A stretch of 64,000 nt of DNA from Duganella sp. BJB480 (GTDB lineage Bacteria; Pseudomonadota; Gammaproteobacteria; Burkholderiales; Burkholderiaceae_D). Position 1 is the first letter of the stretch; each line of letters starts with the position of its first letter. Positions 57,706 to 64,000 of this stretch are shown piece after piece. Under the pieces are notes generated by a model. It saw only the letters and a list, made by a program, of their open reading frames with translations, was not told the origin of the DNA and did no database searches. The translations under genes and the position numbers were made by a program. The DNA lies in contig QVIN01000005.1 in the NCBI GenBank assembly GCA_003416985.1, positions 62,001-126,000 on the forward strand, written 5' to 3'.

Positions 57706-58352
57706 AGAACAGCACCATTTTGTTGATACGCCACGGCGAGACCGCCTGGAACGCCGTGCGCCGCCTGCAGGGCCACACCGATATCCCGCTCAACGACGAG
57801 GGCGCCCGCCAGGCCGCCGCGCTGGCGCAGGCGCTGGCCGCCGAGCGGGTGGACGTGCTGGTCTCCAGCGATCTGCAACGCGCGATGCAGACCGCGCAAG
57901 CCGTGGCCGACCAGTACGACGGCCTGCGGGTGCAAACCGACGAGCAGCTGCGCGAGCGCTGCTACGGCGTGTTCGAAGGCATGCTGTACGCCGAGATCGA
58001 GCGCCAGTACCCGGCCGAGTACGCGCTGTGGCAGGCGCGCGATATCGATGCCGTGATGCCGTCCGGCGAGCGGGAGGCGGAAAGCTTCCGCCAGTTCTAC
58101 CAGCGTGCCACCGACGGCATCGCCGATTGGGCGCGGCGCCACCCGGGCCGCACCATCGCCATCGTCGCCCACGGCGGCGTGCTGGAATGCGCCTACCGCG
58201 AGGCGGTGGGCATGTCGCTCGACAGCCCGCGCGACTTCCAGGTCAAGAATGCCAGCATCAACCGTTTCACGTGGTCGGACGGTAAGTTGGCGCTCACCAG
58301 CTGGGGCGAGGTGGACCACCTGAGCCTGGCCGCGATGGACGACATCATCTAA
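57702..58352 (+). CDS. Histidine phosphatase family protein
   Basis: The 216-residue enzyme has the catalytic LLIRHGETAWN with phospho-His11, an Arg in SSDLQRAMQTA, and the second His in IVAHGGVLECAYREAVG. It fits cofactor-independent phosphoglycerate mutase-like or CobC-like phosphatases; the substrate is not evident. The ATG overlaps the upstream stop (ATGA). Confidence 0.93.
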   Translation: MKNSTILLIRHGETAWNAVRRLQGHTDIPLNDEGARQAAALAQALAAERVDVLVSSDLQRAMQTAQAVADQYDGLRVQTDEQLRERCYGVFEGMLYAEIERQYPAEYALWQARDIDAVMPSGEREAESFRQFYQRATDGIADWARRHPGRTIAIVAHGGVLECAYREAVGMSLDSPRDFQVKNASINRFTWSDGKLALTSWGEVDHLSLAAMDDII

Positions 58353-58456
58353 TGTCAAGACTGCACAGGTGTCGTCCACATAAAAAATAGTGCTTATTAA
58401 TTGAGCACCCCTTCGGTTAAAATAGAGGGTTCCTTCTTCACGTTCAGGTATCGCCA

Positions 58457-59473
58457 GTGCAAATCGGCCCTCATTTACTGCGCAACAACGTTTTCGTCGC
58501 CCCCATGGCCGGCGTCACCGATCGCCCCTTCCGCCAGCTGTGCAAACAGCTCGGAGCCGGCTATGCGGTGTCCGAGATGGCGGCCTCGAATCCGCGCTTG
58601 TGGGCGACCGAAAAAAGCTCGCGCCGCACCGACCACACCGGCGAGATGGAGCCCAAGGCGGTGCAGATCGCCGGCGCCGATCCGCAGGACCTGGCCGACT
58701 GCGCCCGCTTCAACGTCGAGCGCGGCGCCCAGATCATCGACATCAACATGGGTTGCCCGGTCAAGAAGGTCTGCAACGCCTGGTGCGGTTCGGCCCTGTT
58801 GCAGGACGAGGTGCTGGTCCGGCAGATCGTCGAGGCGGTGGTGGGCGCGGTTGACGTGCCCGTCACACTGAAGTTCCGCACCGGTTGGGACCGCGCCCAT
58901 AAAAACGCGCTGAACATCGCGCGCATCGCCGAGGACGCCGGCATCGCCATGCTGACCCTGCATGGCCGCACCCGCGCCGACGGCTACACCGGCGACGCCG
59001 AGTACGACACCATCGCGGCGGTCAAGCGCTCGGTCGGCATACCGGTGGTGGCCAATGGCGACATCACCTCGCCGGAAAAGGCCCGGTTCGTGCTCGACTA
59101 CACCGGCGCCGACGCCGTCATGGTCGGCCGCGCCGCCCAGGGCCGTCCGTGGATCTTCCGCGAGATCGACCATTACCTGCGCACCGGCACCCATCTGCCG
59201 GCGCCGTATGTGGACGAAGTGCGCGCCCTGATGGATGAACACCTGCGCGCGCACTATGCTTTCTATGGCGACTATCTGGGCGTGCGCACGGCGCGCAAGC
59301 ACATCGGCTGGTATGTGCGCGACCTGCAGGGCGGCGAGGAGTTCCGCCAGAAAATGAACCTGCTGGAGTCCACCGAAGAACAACTGATTGCCGTCGATCA
59401 ATTTTTCGAATCCCAGTGGAGTCACGGCGAGCGGTTACAATACCGCCTCCCGGAAGAATTGGAAGCAGCATAA
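58457..59473 (+). CDS. dusB: tRNA-dihydrouridine synthase B
   Basis: DusB reduces uridine in tRNA with FMN and NADPH. The 338-residue protein has VAPMAGVTDRPFRQLC, the Dus signature NMGCPVKKVCNAWCGSALL with its catalytic Cys, the HGRTRADGYTG loop and the C-terminal helical domain. The start codon is GTG at 58457 (QIGPHLL follows). It precedes fis with a 107-bp gap, the conserved dusB-fis pair. Confidence 0.95.
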   Translation: MQIGPHLLRNNVFVAPMAGVTDRPFRQLCKQLGAGYAVSEMAASNPRLWATEKSSRRTDHTGEMEPKAVQIAGADPQDLADCARFNVERGAQIIDINMGCPVKKVCNAWCGSALLQDEVLVRQIVEAVVGAVDVPVTLKFRTGWDRAHKNALNIARIAEDAGIAMLTLHGRTRADGYTGDAEYDTIAAVKRSVGIPVVANGDITSPEKARFVLDYTGADAVMVGRAAQGRPWIFREIDHYLRTGTHLPAPYVDEVRALMDEHLRAHYAFYGDYLGVRTARKHIGWYVRDLQGGEEFRQKMNLLESTEEQLIAVDQFFESQWSHGERLQYRLPEELEAA

Positions 59474-59580
59474 GACGGCGTAGAGAGCCTAAAAAAGTCG
59501 GATCAGAAGGGTACGCGCCGGGGCCACAAGCCCTTGCGGCGATTTACCAGCGTCAACAGATTAAAAGCGAACGATATAAA

Positions 59581-59814
59581 ATGAGCAAAGAAAGTATCCA
59601 GGAAGTAGTCCAGAAGAGCCTCGAAGATTACTTCAACGACCTGGGCGAGCAGCAGGCTTCGAACATCTACGACATGGTCGTGCTGACCGTGGAAAAACCG
59701 ATCCTGGAAGTGGTCATGACGCGCGCCGACGGCAACCAGTCGCACGCCGCGCAGATGCTGGGCATCAACCGCAACACCTTGCGCAAGAAACTGCAAGAAC
59801 ACGGCCTGTTGTAA
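59581..59814 (+). CDS. fis: DNA-binding protein Fis
   Basis: Fis is a nucleoid protein and growth-phase regulator that bends DNA. The 77-residue protein is a short Fis, lacking much of the N-terminal hairpin, with the C-terminal helix-turn-helix GNQSHAAQMLGINRNTLRKKLQEHGLL intact. This length is usual in betaproteobacteria. Adjacent to dusB upstream and purH downstream. Confidence 0.95.
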   Translation: MSKESIQEVVQKSLEDYFNDLGEQQASNIYDMVVLTVEKPILEVVMTRADGNQSHAAQMLGINRNTLRKKLQEHGLL

Positions 59815-59918
59815 CAGCGCGCGTTTTTCCGGCATGAGTGGCTGGGGACGGCCGCCGTTGCCGCACCCGCAATACCGAATACGTCGTACCTCTATTCAAC
59901 CACTAGCCCTCTCAAGCC

Positions 59919-61505
59919 ATGATTAAACAAGCTCTCATCTCCGTCTCCGACAAAACCGGTGTGCTGGACTTCGCCCGCGCGCTGTCCGCCATGGGCGTCA
60001 ACATCCTGTCGACCGGCGGCACCGCCAAACTGCTGGCCGACAACGGCGTGGCCGTGACCGAAGTGGCCGACTACACCGGCTTCCCGGAGATGCTCGATGG
60101 CCGCGTCAAGACGCTGCACCCGAAAGTCCACGGCGGCATCCTGGCGCGCCGCGACTTCCCGGAGCACGTGGCCAAGCTGGAAGAACACAACATCCCGACC
60201 ATCGACATGGTGGTGGTCAACCTGTACCCGTTCCAGGCCACGGTCGCCAAGGACACCTGCACGCTGGAAGACGCGATCGAGAACATCGACATCGGCGGCC
60301 CGGCCATGCTGCGCTCGGCGGCCAAGAACCACAAGGACGTGGTGGTGATCTGCGATCCGTCGGACTACGGCGTGGTGCTGGCTGAAATGAAGGCCACCGA
60401 CAACGCCCCCGGCTACGTCAGCTACGACACCCGCTTCACGCTGGCCACCAAGGTCTACGCGCACACCGCCCAGTACGACGGCGCCATCGCCAACTACCTG
60501 ACCAGCCTGGACGCGACCCGCGCCCACGCCAGCCGCAACGCCTATCCGAAGACGCTGAACGTGGCGTTTGAAAAAGTGCAGGACATGCGCTACGGCGAGA
60601 ATCCGCACCAGTCGGCGGCGTTCTACCGCGACATCGTCAAGACCGAGGGCGCGCTGGCCAACTACCGCCAGCTGCAGGGCAAGGAACTGTCGTTCAACAA
60701 CATCGCCGACGCCGACGCCGCGTGGGAATGCGTGAAGAGCATGGGCAGCTTCGACCAGAGCGCCGCCTGCGTGATCGTCAAGCACGCCAATCCGTGCGGC
60801 GTGGCGCTGGGCGCCAACGCGGCCGACGCCTACAAGCGCGCGCTGCAGACCGATCCGACCTCGGCGTTCGGCGGCATCATCGCCTTCAACGTCGAAGTGG
60901 ACGCGGCCGCCGCGACCGAGCTGGCCAAGCTGTTCGTCGAAGTGCTGATCGCGCCGGTGTTCACGGCTGAGGCCAAGCAGATCCTGTCGGCCAAGCAGAA
61001 CGTGCGCCTGCTGGAAATCCCGCTGGGTAACGGCGTCAACGCCATGGACTTCAAGCGCGTCGGCGGCGGCCTGCTGGTGCAGTCGGCCGACTCCAAGAAC
61101 GTGCTGATCGGCGACCTGAAGGTGGTCAGCAAGCTGCAGCCTACGCCGCAGCAGCTGCAGGATCTGATGTTCGCGTGGCGCGTGGCCAAGTACGTCAAGT
61201 CCAACGCCATCGTCTTCTGCGGTAACAACATGACGCTGGGCGTGGGCGCCGGCCAGATGAGCCGTATCGACTCGGCCCGCATCGCCTCGATCAAGGCGCA
61301 GAACGCCGGCCTGTCGCTGGCCGGTTCGGTGGTGGCCTCGGACGCCTTCTTCCCGTTCCGCGACGGCCTGGACGTGGTGGTCGACGCGGGCGCGACCTGC
61401 GTGATCCATCCGGGCGGCTCGATGCGCGACCAGGAAGTGATCGATGCCGCCGACGAGCGCGGCGTCGTCATGCTGTACACCGGCACCCGCCACTTCCGCC
61501 ACTAA
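59919..61505 (+). CDS. purH: Bifunctional AICAR formyltransferase/IMP cyclohydrolase
   Basis: PurH does the last two steps of IMP synthesis. The 528-residue protein has the N-terminal IMP cyclohydrolase domain ([46 protein letters not shown]) and the C-terminal AICAR transformylase domain ([44 protein letters not shown]). Length is normal. It follows fis by 104 bp and ends beside a folded repeat element. Confidence 0.97.
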   Translation: MIKQALISVSDKTGVLDFARALSAMGVNILSTGGTAKLLADNGVAVTEVADYTGFPEMLDGRVKTLHPKVHGGILARRDFPEHVAKLEEHNIPTIDMVVVNLYPFQATVAKDTCTLEDAIENIDIGGPAMLRSAAKNHKDVVVICDPSDYGVVLAEMKATDNAPGYVSYDTRFTLATKVYAHTAQYDGAIANYLTSLDATRAHASRNAYPKTLNVAFEKVQDMRYGENPHQSAAFYRDIVKTEGALANYRQLQGKELSFNNIADADAAWECVKSMGSFDQSAACVIVKHANPCGVALGANAADAYKRALQTDPTSAFGGIIAFNVEVDAAAATELAKLFVEVLIAPVFTAEAKQILSAKQNVRLLEIPLGNGVNAMDFKRVGGGLLVQSADSKNVLIGDLKVVSKLQPTPQQLQDLMFAWRVAKYVKSNAIVFCGNNMTLGVGAGQMSRIDSARIASIKAQNAGLSLAGSVVASDAFFPFRDGLDVVVDAGATCVIHPGGSMRDQEVIDAADERGVVMLYTGTRHFRH

Positions 61506-61507
61506 TC

Positions 61508-61622
61508 GGTCGCTGAAACGCGGCCGCAGCTTCGTTGTTTCGCCACACCTGTGGTGTGGCCCTTGCCGTGCTAGTGCACTGTCTTCGGCGCCGCGCCTCG
61601 CTGCGACCACGTTTCAGCAACC
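61508..61622 (-). repeat. Inverted-repeat element with cloverleaf-like fold
   Basis: A 23-base arm (61508-61530) matches the complement of 61600-61622 with three differences. All three are C facing A, so they become G-U pairs in a minus-strand RNA. Three hairpins lie inside: GCCACACC/GGTGTGGC (61542-61560), GTGC/GCAC (61568-61579) and GGCG/CGCC (61587-61597). It may be a MITE-like element or a structured RNA; no coding frame is supported. Confidence 0.65.
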
Positions 61623-61653
61623 TCATTTAGCATTAGAAGGCCCGCAAGTTTGC

Positions 61654-61692
61654 ACAGTGCGGCGGATCTGCGGATCCGCCGCACTGTTTTTA
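61654..61692 (+). terminator. Strong intrinsic terminator between purH and ruvC
   Basis: ACAGTGCGGCGGATC (61654-61668) pairs perfectly with GATCCGCCGCACTGT (61673-61687) around TGCG, with T-rich bases after it. A 15-bp perfect stem. Confidence 0.9.
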
Positions 61693-61728
61693 TATACAGC
61701 ATTCAATGTTCCCGGTTACAATCCGGGA

Positions 61729-62289
61729 ATGATTATTCTCGGCATCGACCCCGGCTTGCGCACGACCGGCTTTGGCGTCATCCACAAGCAGGGCGCCAAG
61801 CTGCGCTACATCGCTTCCGGCACCATCAAGAGTGGCGAGGGCAGCCTGCCGGTGCGGCTGAAGGTGATCCTGGACGGCGTGGCCGAAGTGGCGCGCCTCT
61901 ACCAGCCTGACTACGCCGCCATCGAGCAAGTCTTCGTCAACGTCAATCCACAATCGACCTTGCTGCTGGGCCAGGCGCGCGGCGCGGCCATCTGCGCGCT
62001 CGTGTCGGCCGAGCTGAGCGTGGCCGAGTATTCGCCCACGCAGGTCAAGCAGGCGGTGGTGGGCACCGGACGCGCGGTCAAGGCGCAGGTGCAGGACATG
62101 GTGGCGCGCCTGCTGTCGCTGCCCGGCCTGCCCGGCACCGACGCCGCCGATGCATTGGGCGTCGCCATCTGCCACGCCCACAGCCGCGAGACGCTGACCC
62201 TGATCGCCGGCGCCGGCCAGGGCACGACCACGGCCGCGCGCGGCCCGCTGGCCGGCCTGCGCATGAAAAACGGCCGCCTGGTCGGCTAA
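61729..62289 (+). CDS. ruvC: Holliday junction endonuclease RuvC
   Basis: RuvC resolves Holliday junctions by symmetric nicking. The 186-residue protein starts [18 protein letters not shown] with catalytic Asp7, has [22 protein letters not shown] with the catalytic Glu, and [17 protein letters not shown] with the final acidic pair. A C-terminal tail of about 20 residues is longer than in E. coli. It is followed by ruvA after 27 bp. Confidence 0.96.
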   Translation: MIILGIDPGLRTTGFGVIHKQGAKLRYIASGTIKSGEGSLPVRLKVILDGVAEVARLYQPDYAAIEQVFVNVNPQSTLLLGQARGAAICALVSAELSVAEYSPTQVKQAVVGTGRAVKAQVQDMVARLLSLPGLPGTDAADALGVAICHAHSRETLTLIAGAGQGTTTAARGPLAGLRMKNGRLVG

Positions 62290-62316
62290 ACCTTCCTCTT
62301 TAAAGGCTACTACACG

Positions 62317-62895
62317 ATGATCGGTCGTCTCTCCGGTATTCTGCTTGAAAAAAATCCGCCGCAACTGCTGGTCGACTGCGGCGGTGTCGGCTACGAGGTC
62401 GATGTGCCGATGTCTACCTTCTACAACCTGCCCGGCGTGGGCGAGAAAGTGGTGTTGTTCACGCACCAGGCGATCCGCGAGGACGCGCATCTGCTGTTCG
62501 GCTTCGGCAACGCCGAGGAGCGGGCGGTGTTCCGCCAGCTGATCAAGATCACCGGCGTGGGCGCGCGCACCGCGCTGTCGATTTTGTCGGGCATGTCGAT
62601 CGCCGACCTGGCGCAGGCGGTGACGCTGCAGGAGTCGGGCCGCCTGATCAAGGTGCCGGGCATCGGCAAGAAGACCGCCGAGCGATTGCTGCTGGAACTG
62701 AAGGGCAAGCTGGGCGCGGACATCGGCGCCGGCGGCGCGCACGCCGTGCCGGACTCGCAGTCGGACATCCTGAACGCGCTGCTGGCGCTGGGTTATTCCG
62801 ACAAGGAAGCCTTGCTGGCATTGAAGACCGTGCCGGCCGGCAGCGGCGTCTCGGACGGCATCAAGCAGGCGCTGAAGGCGCTGTCCAAAGGCTGA
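62317..62895 (+). CDS. ruvA: Holliday junction branch migration protein RuvA
   Basis: RuvA binds four-way junctions and loads RuvB. The 192-residue protein has the N-terminal OB domain ([31 protein letters not shown]), the tandem helix-hairpin-helix region ([36 protein letters not shown]) and the C-terminal RuvB-contact domain ([15 protein letters not shown]). In most relatives ruvB follows directly; here two other genes intervene. Confidence 0.96.
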   Translation: MIGRLSGILLEKNPPQLLVDCGGVGYEVDVPMSTFYNLPGVGEKVVLFTHQAIREDAHLLFGFGNAEERAVFRQLIKITGVGARTALSILSGMSIADLAQAVTLQESGRLIKVPGIGKKTAERLLLELKGKLGADIGAGGAHAVPDSQSDILNALLALGYSDKEALLALKTVPAGSGVSDGIKQALKALSKG

Positions 62896-62963
62896 TCCGC
62901 CTCAATCGAATCGCAGGCGGCCCCGCCTATGCTCGACCATCGAGCCAAGCGGAGCCGCCGATC

Positions 62964-63671
62964 ATGGACCAGCCGACACGTTTTCCGTGGAACCACTTCC
63001 CACCTGTCTACATCCACGCGTCGGAGAGCTTTGTACGGACGCACCATGCTTATATCGCCGCCAAGGCCGGCGATGGCTTGGCTGCAATGGAGCTCGTTGC
63101 CGATACGATGTCCCCGTACATACTGGAGCAGCTCTGGCGACGCTTTGACAGCCACGCACCCATCCTGGTGAACGCGCATGCGGAGGAAGTCTCAGGTGTC
63201 AATGCCATACCTGATGCGATGGCGCGCGCTATTTCTGCTTTTCTTAAATGGCCGCGGGAGCGCAGAATCATTCAAACGAACAAAGTGAGCCACACCGGCG
63301 CAAGCGGTTATGAGCGCTTGCAACGCCAAGTGACTTTTGCCGGGCGCATTTTGATCGGGCTAAACTACCTCTTGGTGGACGATTTTGTAGGTCAGGGAGG
63401 AACTCTCGCCAACCTTAGAGGTCACATACTTGCGCAGCAAGGATATGTCATCGGCGCCACGGTTCTCAGCGGTAAGGATTACTCAGCGGAGTTGGCACTT
63501 ACAGAGGCAAAACTATCTGAATTACGGAGGCAGCATGGACACATCGAATATTGGTGGAGACATCGGTTCGGCTTCGGATTCGAATCCCTCACCGCGTCGG
63601 AAGCCCGATATCTTAGCCGAACTCGCTCAGCTGAAAGAATCATTGAGGGCCTGGAAGCAGTTGATCGCTGA
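62964..63671 (+). CDS. Phosphoribosyltransferase-like protein
   Basis: The 235-residue protein carries the PRPP-binding loop YLLVDDFVGQGGTLANLR (acidic pair and GQGGT, residues about 136-152), the mark of type I phosphoribosyltransferases. An N-terminal part (VRTHHAYIAAKAGDGLAAMELV, then ILVNAHAEEVSGVNAIPDAMA) and a C-terminal part (YWWRHRFGFGFESLTASEARYL) look conserved. I recall similar unassigned proteins in accessory DNA. Substrate unknown. The last third is clearly less GC-rich than neighbours. It lies between ruvA and ruvB, and its 3' end overlaps the next gene by 137 bases. Confidence 0.82.
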   Translation: MDQPTRFPWNHFPPVYIHASESFVRTHHAYIAAKAGDGLAAMELVADTMSPYILEQLWRRFDSHAPILVNAHAEEVSGVNAIPDAMARAISAFLKWPRERRIIQTNKVSHTGASGYERLQRQVTFAGRILIGLNYLLVDDFVGQGGTLANLRGHILAQQGYVIGATVLSGKDYSAELALTEAKLSELRRQHGHIEYWWRHRFGFGFESLTASEARYLSRTRSAERIIEGLEAVDR

Positions 63672-63831
63672 AGGCAAGGTAGAATCACTGGTGGTGAAGA
63701 TAGAATCTCCTCCGGAGCTAGAGGGCATTCCATACCGCATGTTGACCGAGTGCGAACAGCGACAACTCCGAATAAGCAAAAGACGGTTGCACAATTATTA
63801 CAACCGCATGCTACAAACACCGAAATTTTAA
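63535..63831 (+). CDS. Small hypothetical protein overlapping the phosphoribosyltransferase gene
   Basis: The 98-residue protein starts MDTSNIGGDIGSASDSN and continues with a charged helical part (ILAELAQLKESLRAWKQLI) and a basic tail (RQLRISKRRLHNYYNRML). ACGGAGG precedes the ATG at ideal spacing. Its first 137 bases overlap the upstream gene in the +1 frame, and the last 160 bases have no other candidate. It ends 18 bases before ruvB. The family is not recognised; base composition is low in GC like the gene before it. Confidence 0.6.
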   Translation: MDTSNIGGDIGSASDSNPSPRRKPDILAELAQLKESLRAWKQLIAEGKVESLVVKIESPPELEGIPYRMLTECEQRQLRISKRRLHNYYNRMLQTPKF

Positions 63832-63849
63832 TAGGCAACCAGCACCTGC

Positions 63850-64000
63850 ATGAGCATTCAGACCGACAGCTTCACCGAACAACGCATCATCGACGCGGCG
63901 CCGTCGTCGCCGAACGAGGAGGCGATCGAGCGCGCCTTGCGGCCCAAGCATCTCGATGAATATGTCGGCCAGTCCAAGATCCGCGACCAGCTGGAAATTT
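63850..64000 (+). CDS. ruvB: Holliday junction branch migration ATPase RuvB (5' part only)
   Basis: RuvB is the hexameric motor that drives branch migration with RuvA. The visible start reads [20 protein letters not shown], and continues [23 protein letters not shown], the conserved N-terminus ahead of Walker A. The gene runs off the right edge after about 50 codons. No ruvA-ruvB coupling is possible because two genes lie between. Confidence 0.93.
   Translation, partial: MSIQTDSFTEQRIIDAAPSSPNEEAIERALRPKHLDEYVGQSKIRDQLEI

Overview
The window is GC-rich DNA from a betaproteobacterium, most likely a member of the Oxalobacteraceae (Massilia/Duganella/Pseudoduganella type). This rests on gene content and order: rsmB-DUF4390-ntrYX, rplM-rpsI-argC-bactofilin-erpA-anmK, tyrS-dtd, dusB-fis-purH and ruvC-ruvA-ruvB, plus a DUF3567 protein, a Coq7-type hydroxylase and a PEP-CTERM protein. 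No rRNA, tRNA, CRISPR array, insertion sequence or prophage was found. Most of the window is core chromosome, tightly packed, with small accessory pockets.

Layout. 0-8.7 kb: dsbA (cut by the window edge), a SPOR protein and argS on the minus strand, divergent from rsmB, a DUF4390 protein, an NtrY-like kinase and a short NtrX-like regulator. 8.7-14.7 kb: DUF3567, a YafJ-type amidotransferase, an EAL-HDOD protein, an SPW membrane protein, an ABC exporter pair and a small protein with a possible papain/transglutaminase-like triad. 14.7-18.5 kb: metH. 18.8-25.7 kb: a glycosyltransferase, a TetR regulator, exported proteins, a nitroreductase divergent from a MerR regulator with a textbook MerR operator, an isomerase, fmt and def. 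25.9-31.7 kb: a LysM protein, dprA, smg and topB. 31.7-34.3 kb: an accessory pocket holding a PEP-CTERM gene bracketed by two copies of the topB tail and terminator, then an ArsR repressor with a desaturase-like enzyme.

34.3-38.8 kb: a three-gene minus-strand operon (unknown protein, exported protein, MDR oxidoreductase) divergent from a LysR regulator, then two small proteins and an 88-bp perfect palindrome. 38.8-45.5 kb: four minus-strand transporter genes, including an ABC permease fused to an M1 metallopeptidase. 45.6-55.2 kb: an unknown protein, a Coq7 hydroxylase, an OsmC protein, a large NHL protein, rplM-rpsI, argC, a bactofilin, erpA, anmK and an M23 peptidase. 55.3-64 kb: tyrS, dtd, a PEBP protein, a histidine phosphatase, dusB, fis, purH, ruvC, ruvA and the start of ruvB.

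The most unusual points are the near-duplicate topB tail around the PEP-CTERM gene, the 88-bp palindrome, a cloverleaf-like inverted-repeat element between purH and ruvC, and a phosphoribosyltransferase-like gene plus an overlapping small gene that separate ruvA from ruvB. Protein functions are assigned from motifs and family recognition only; no database search was run.
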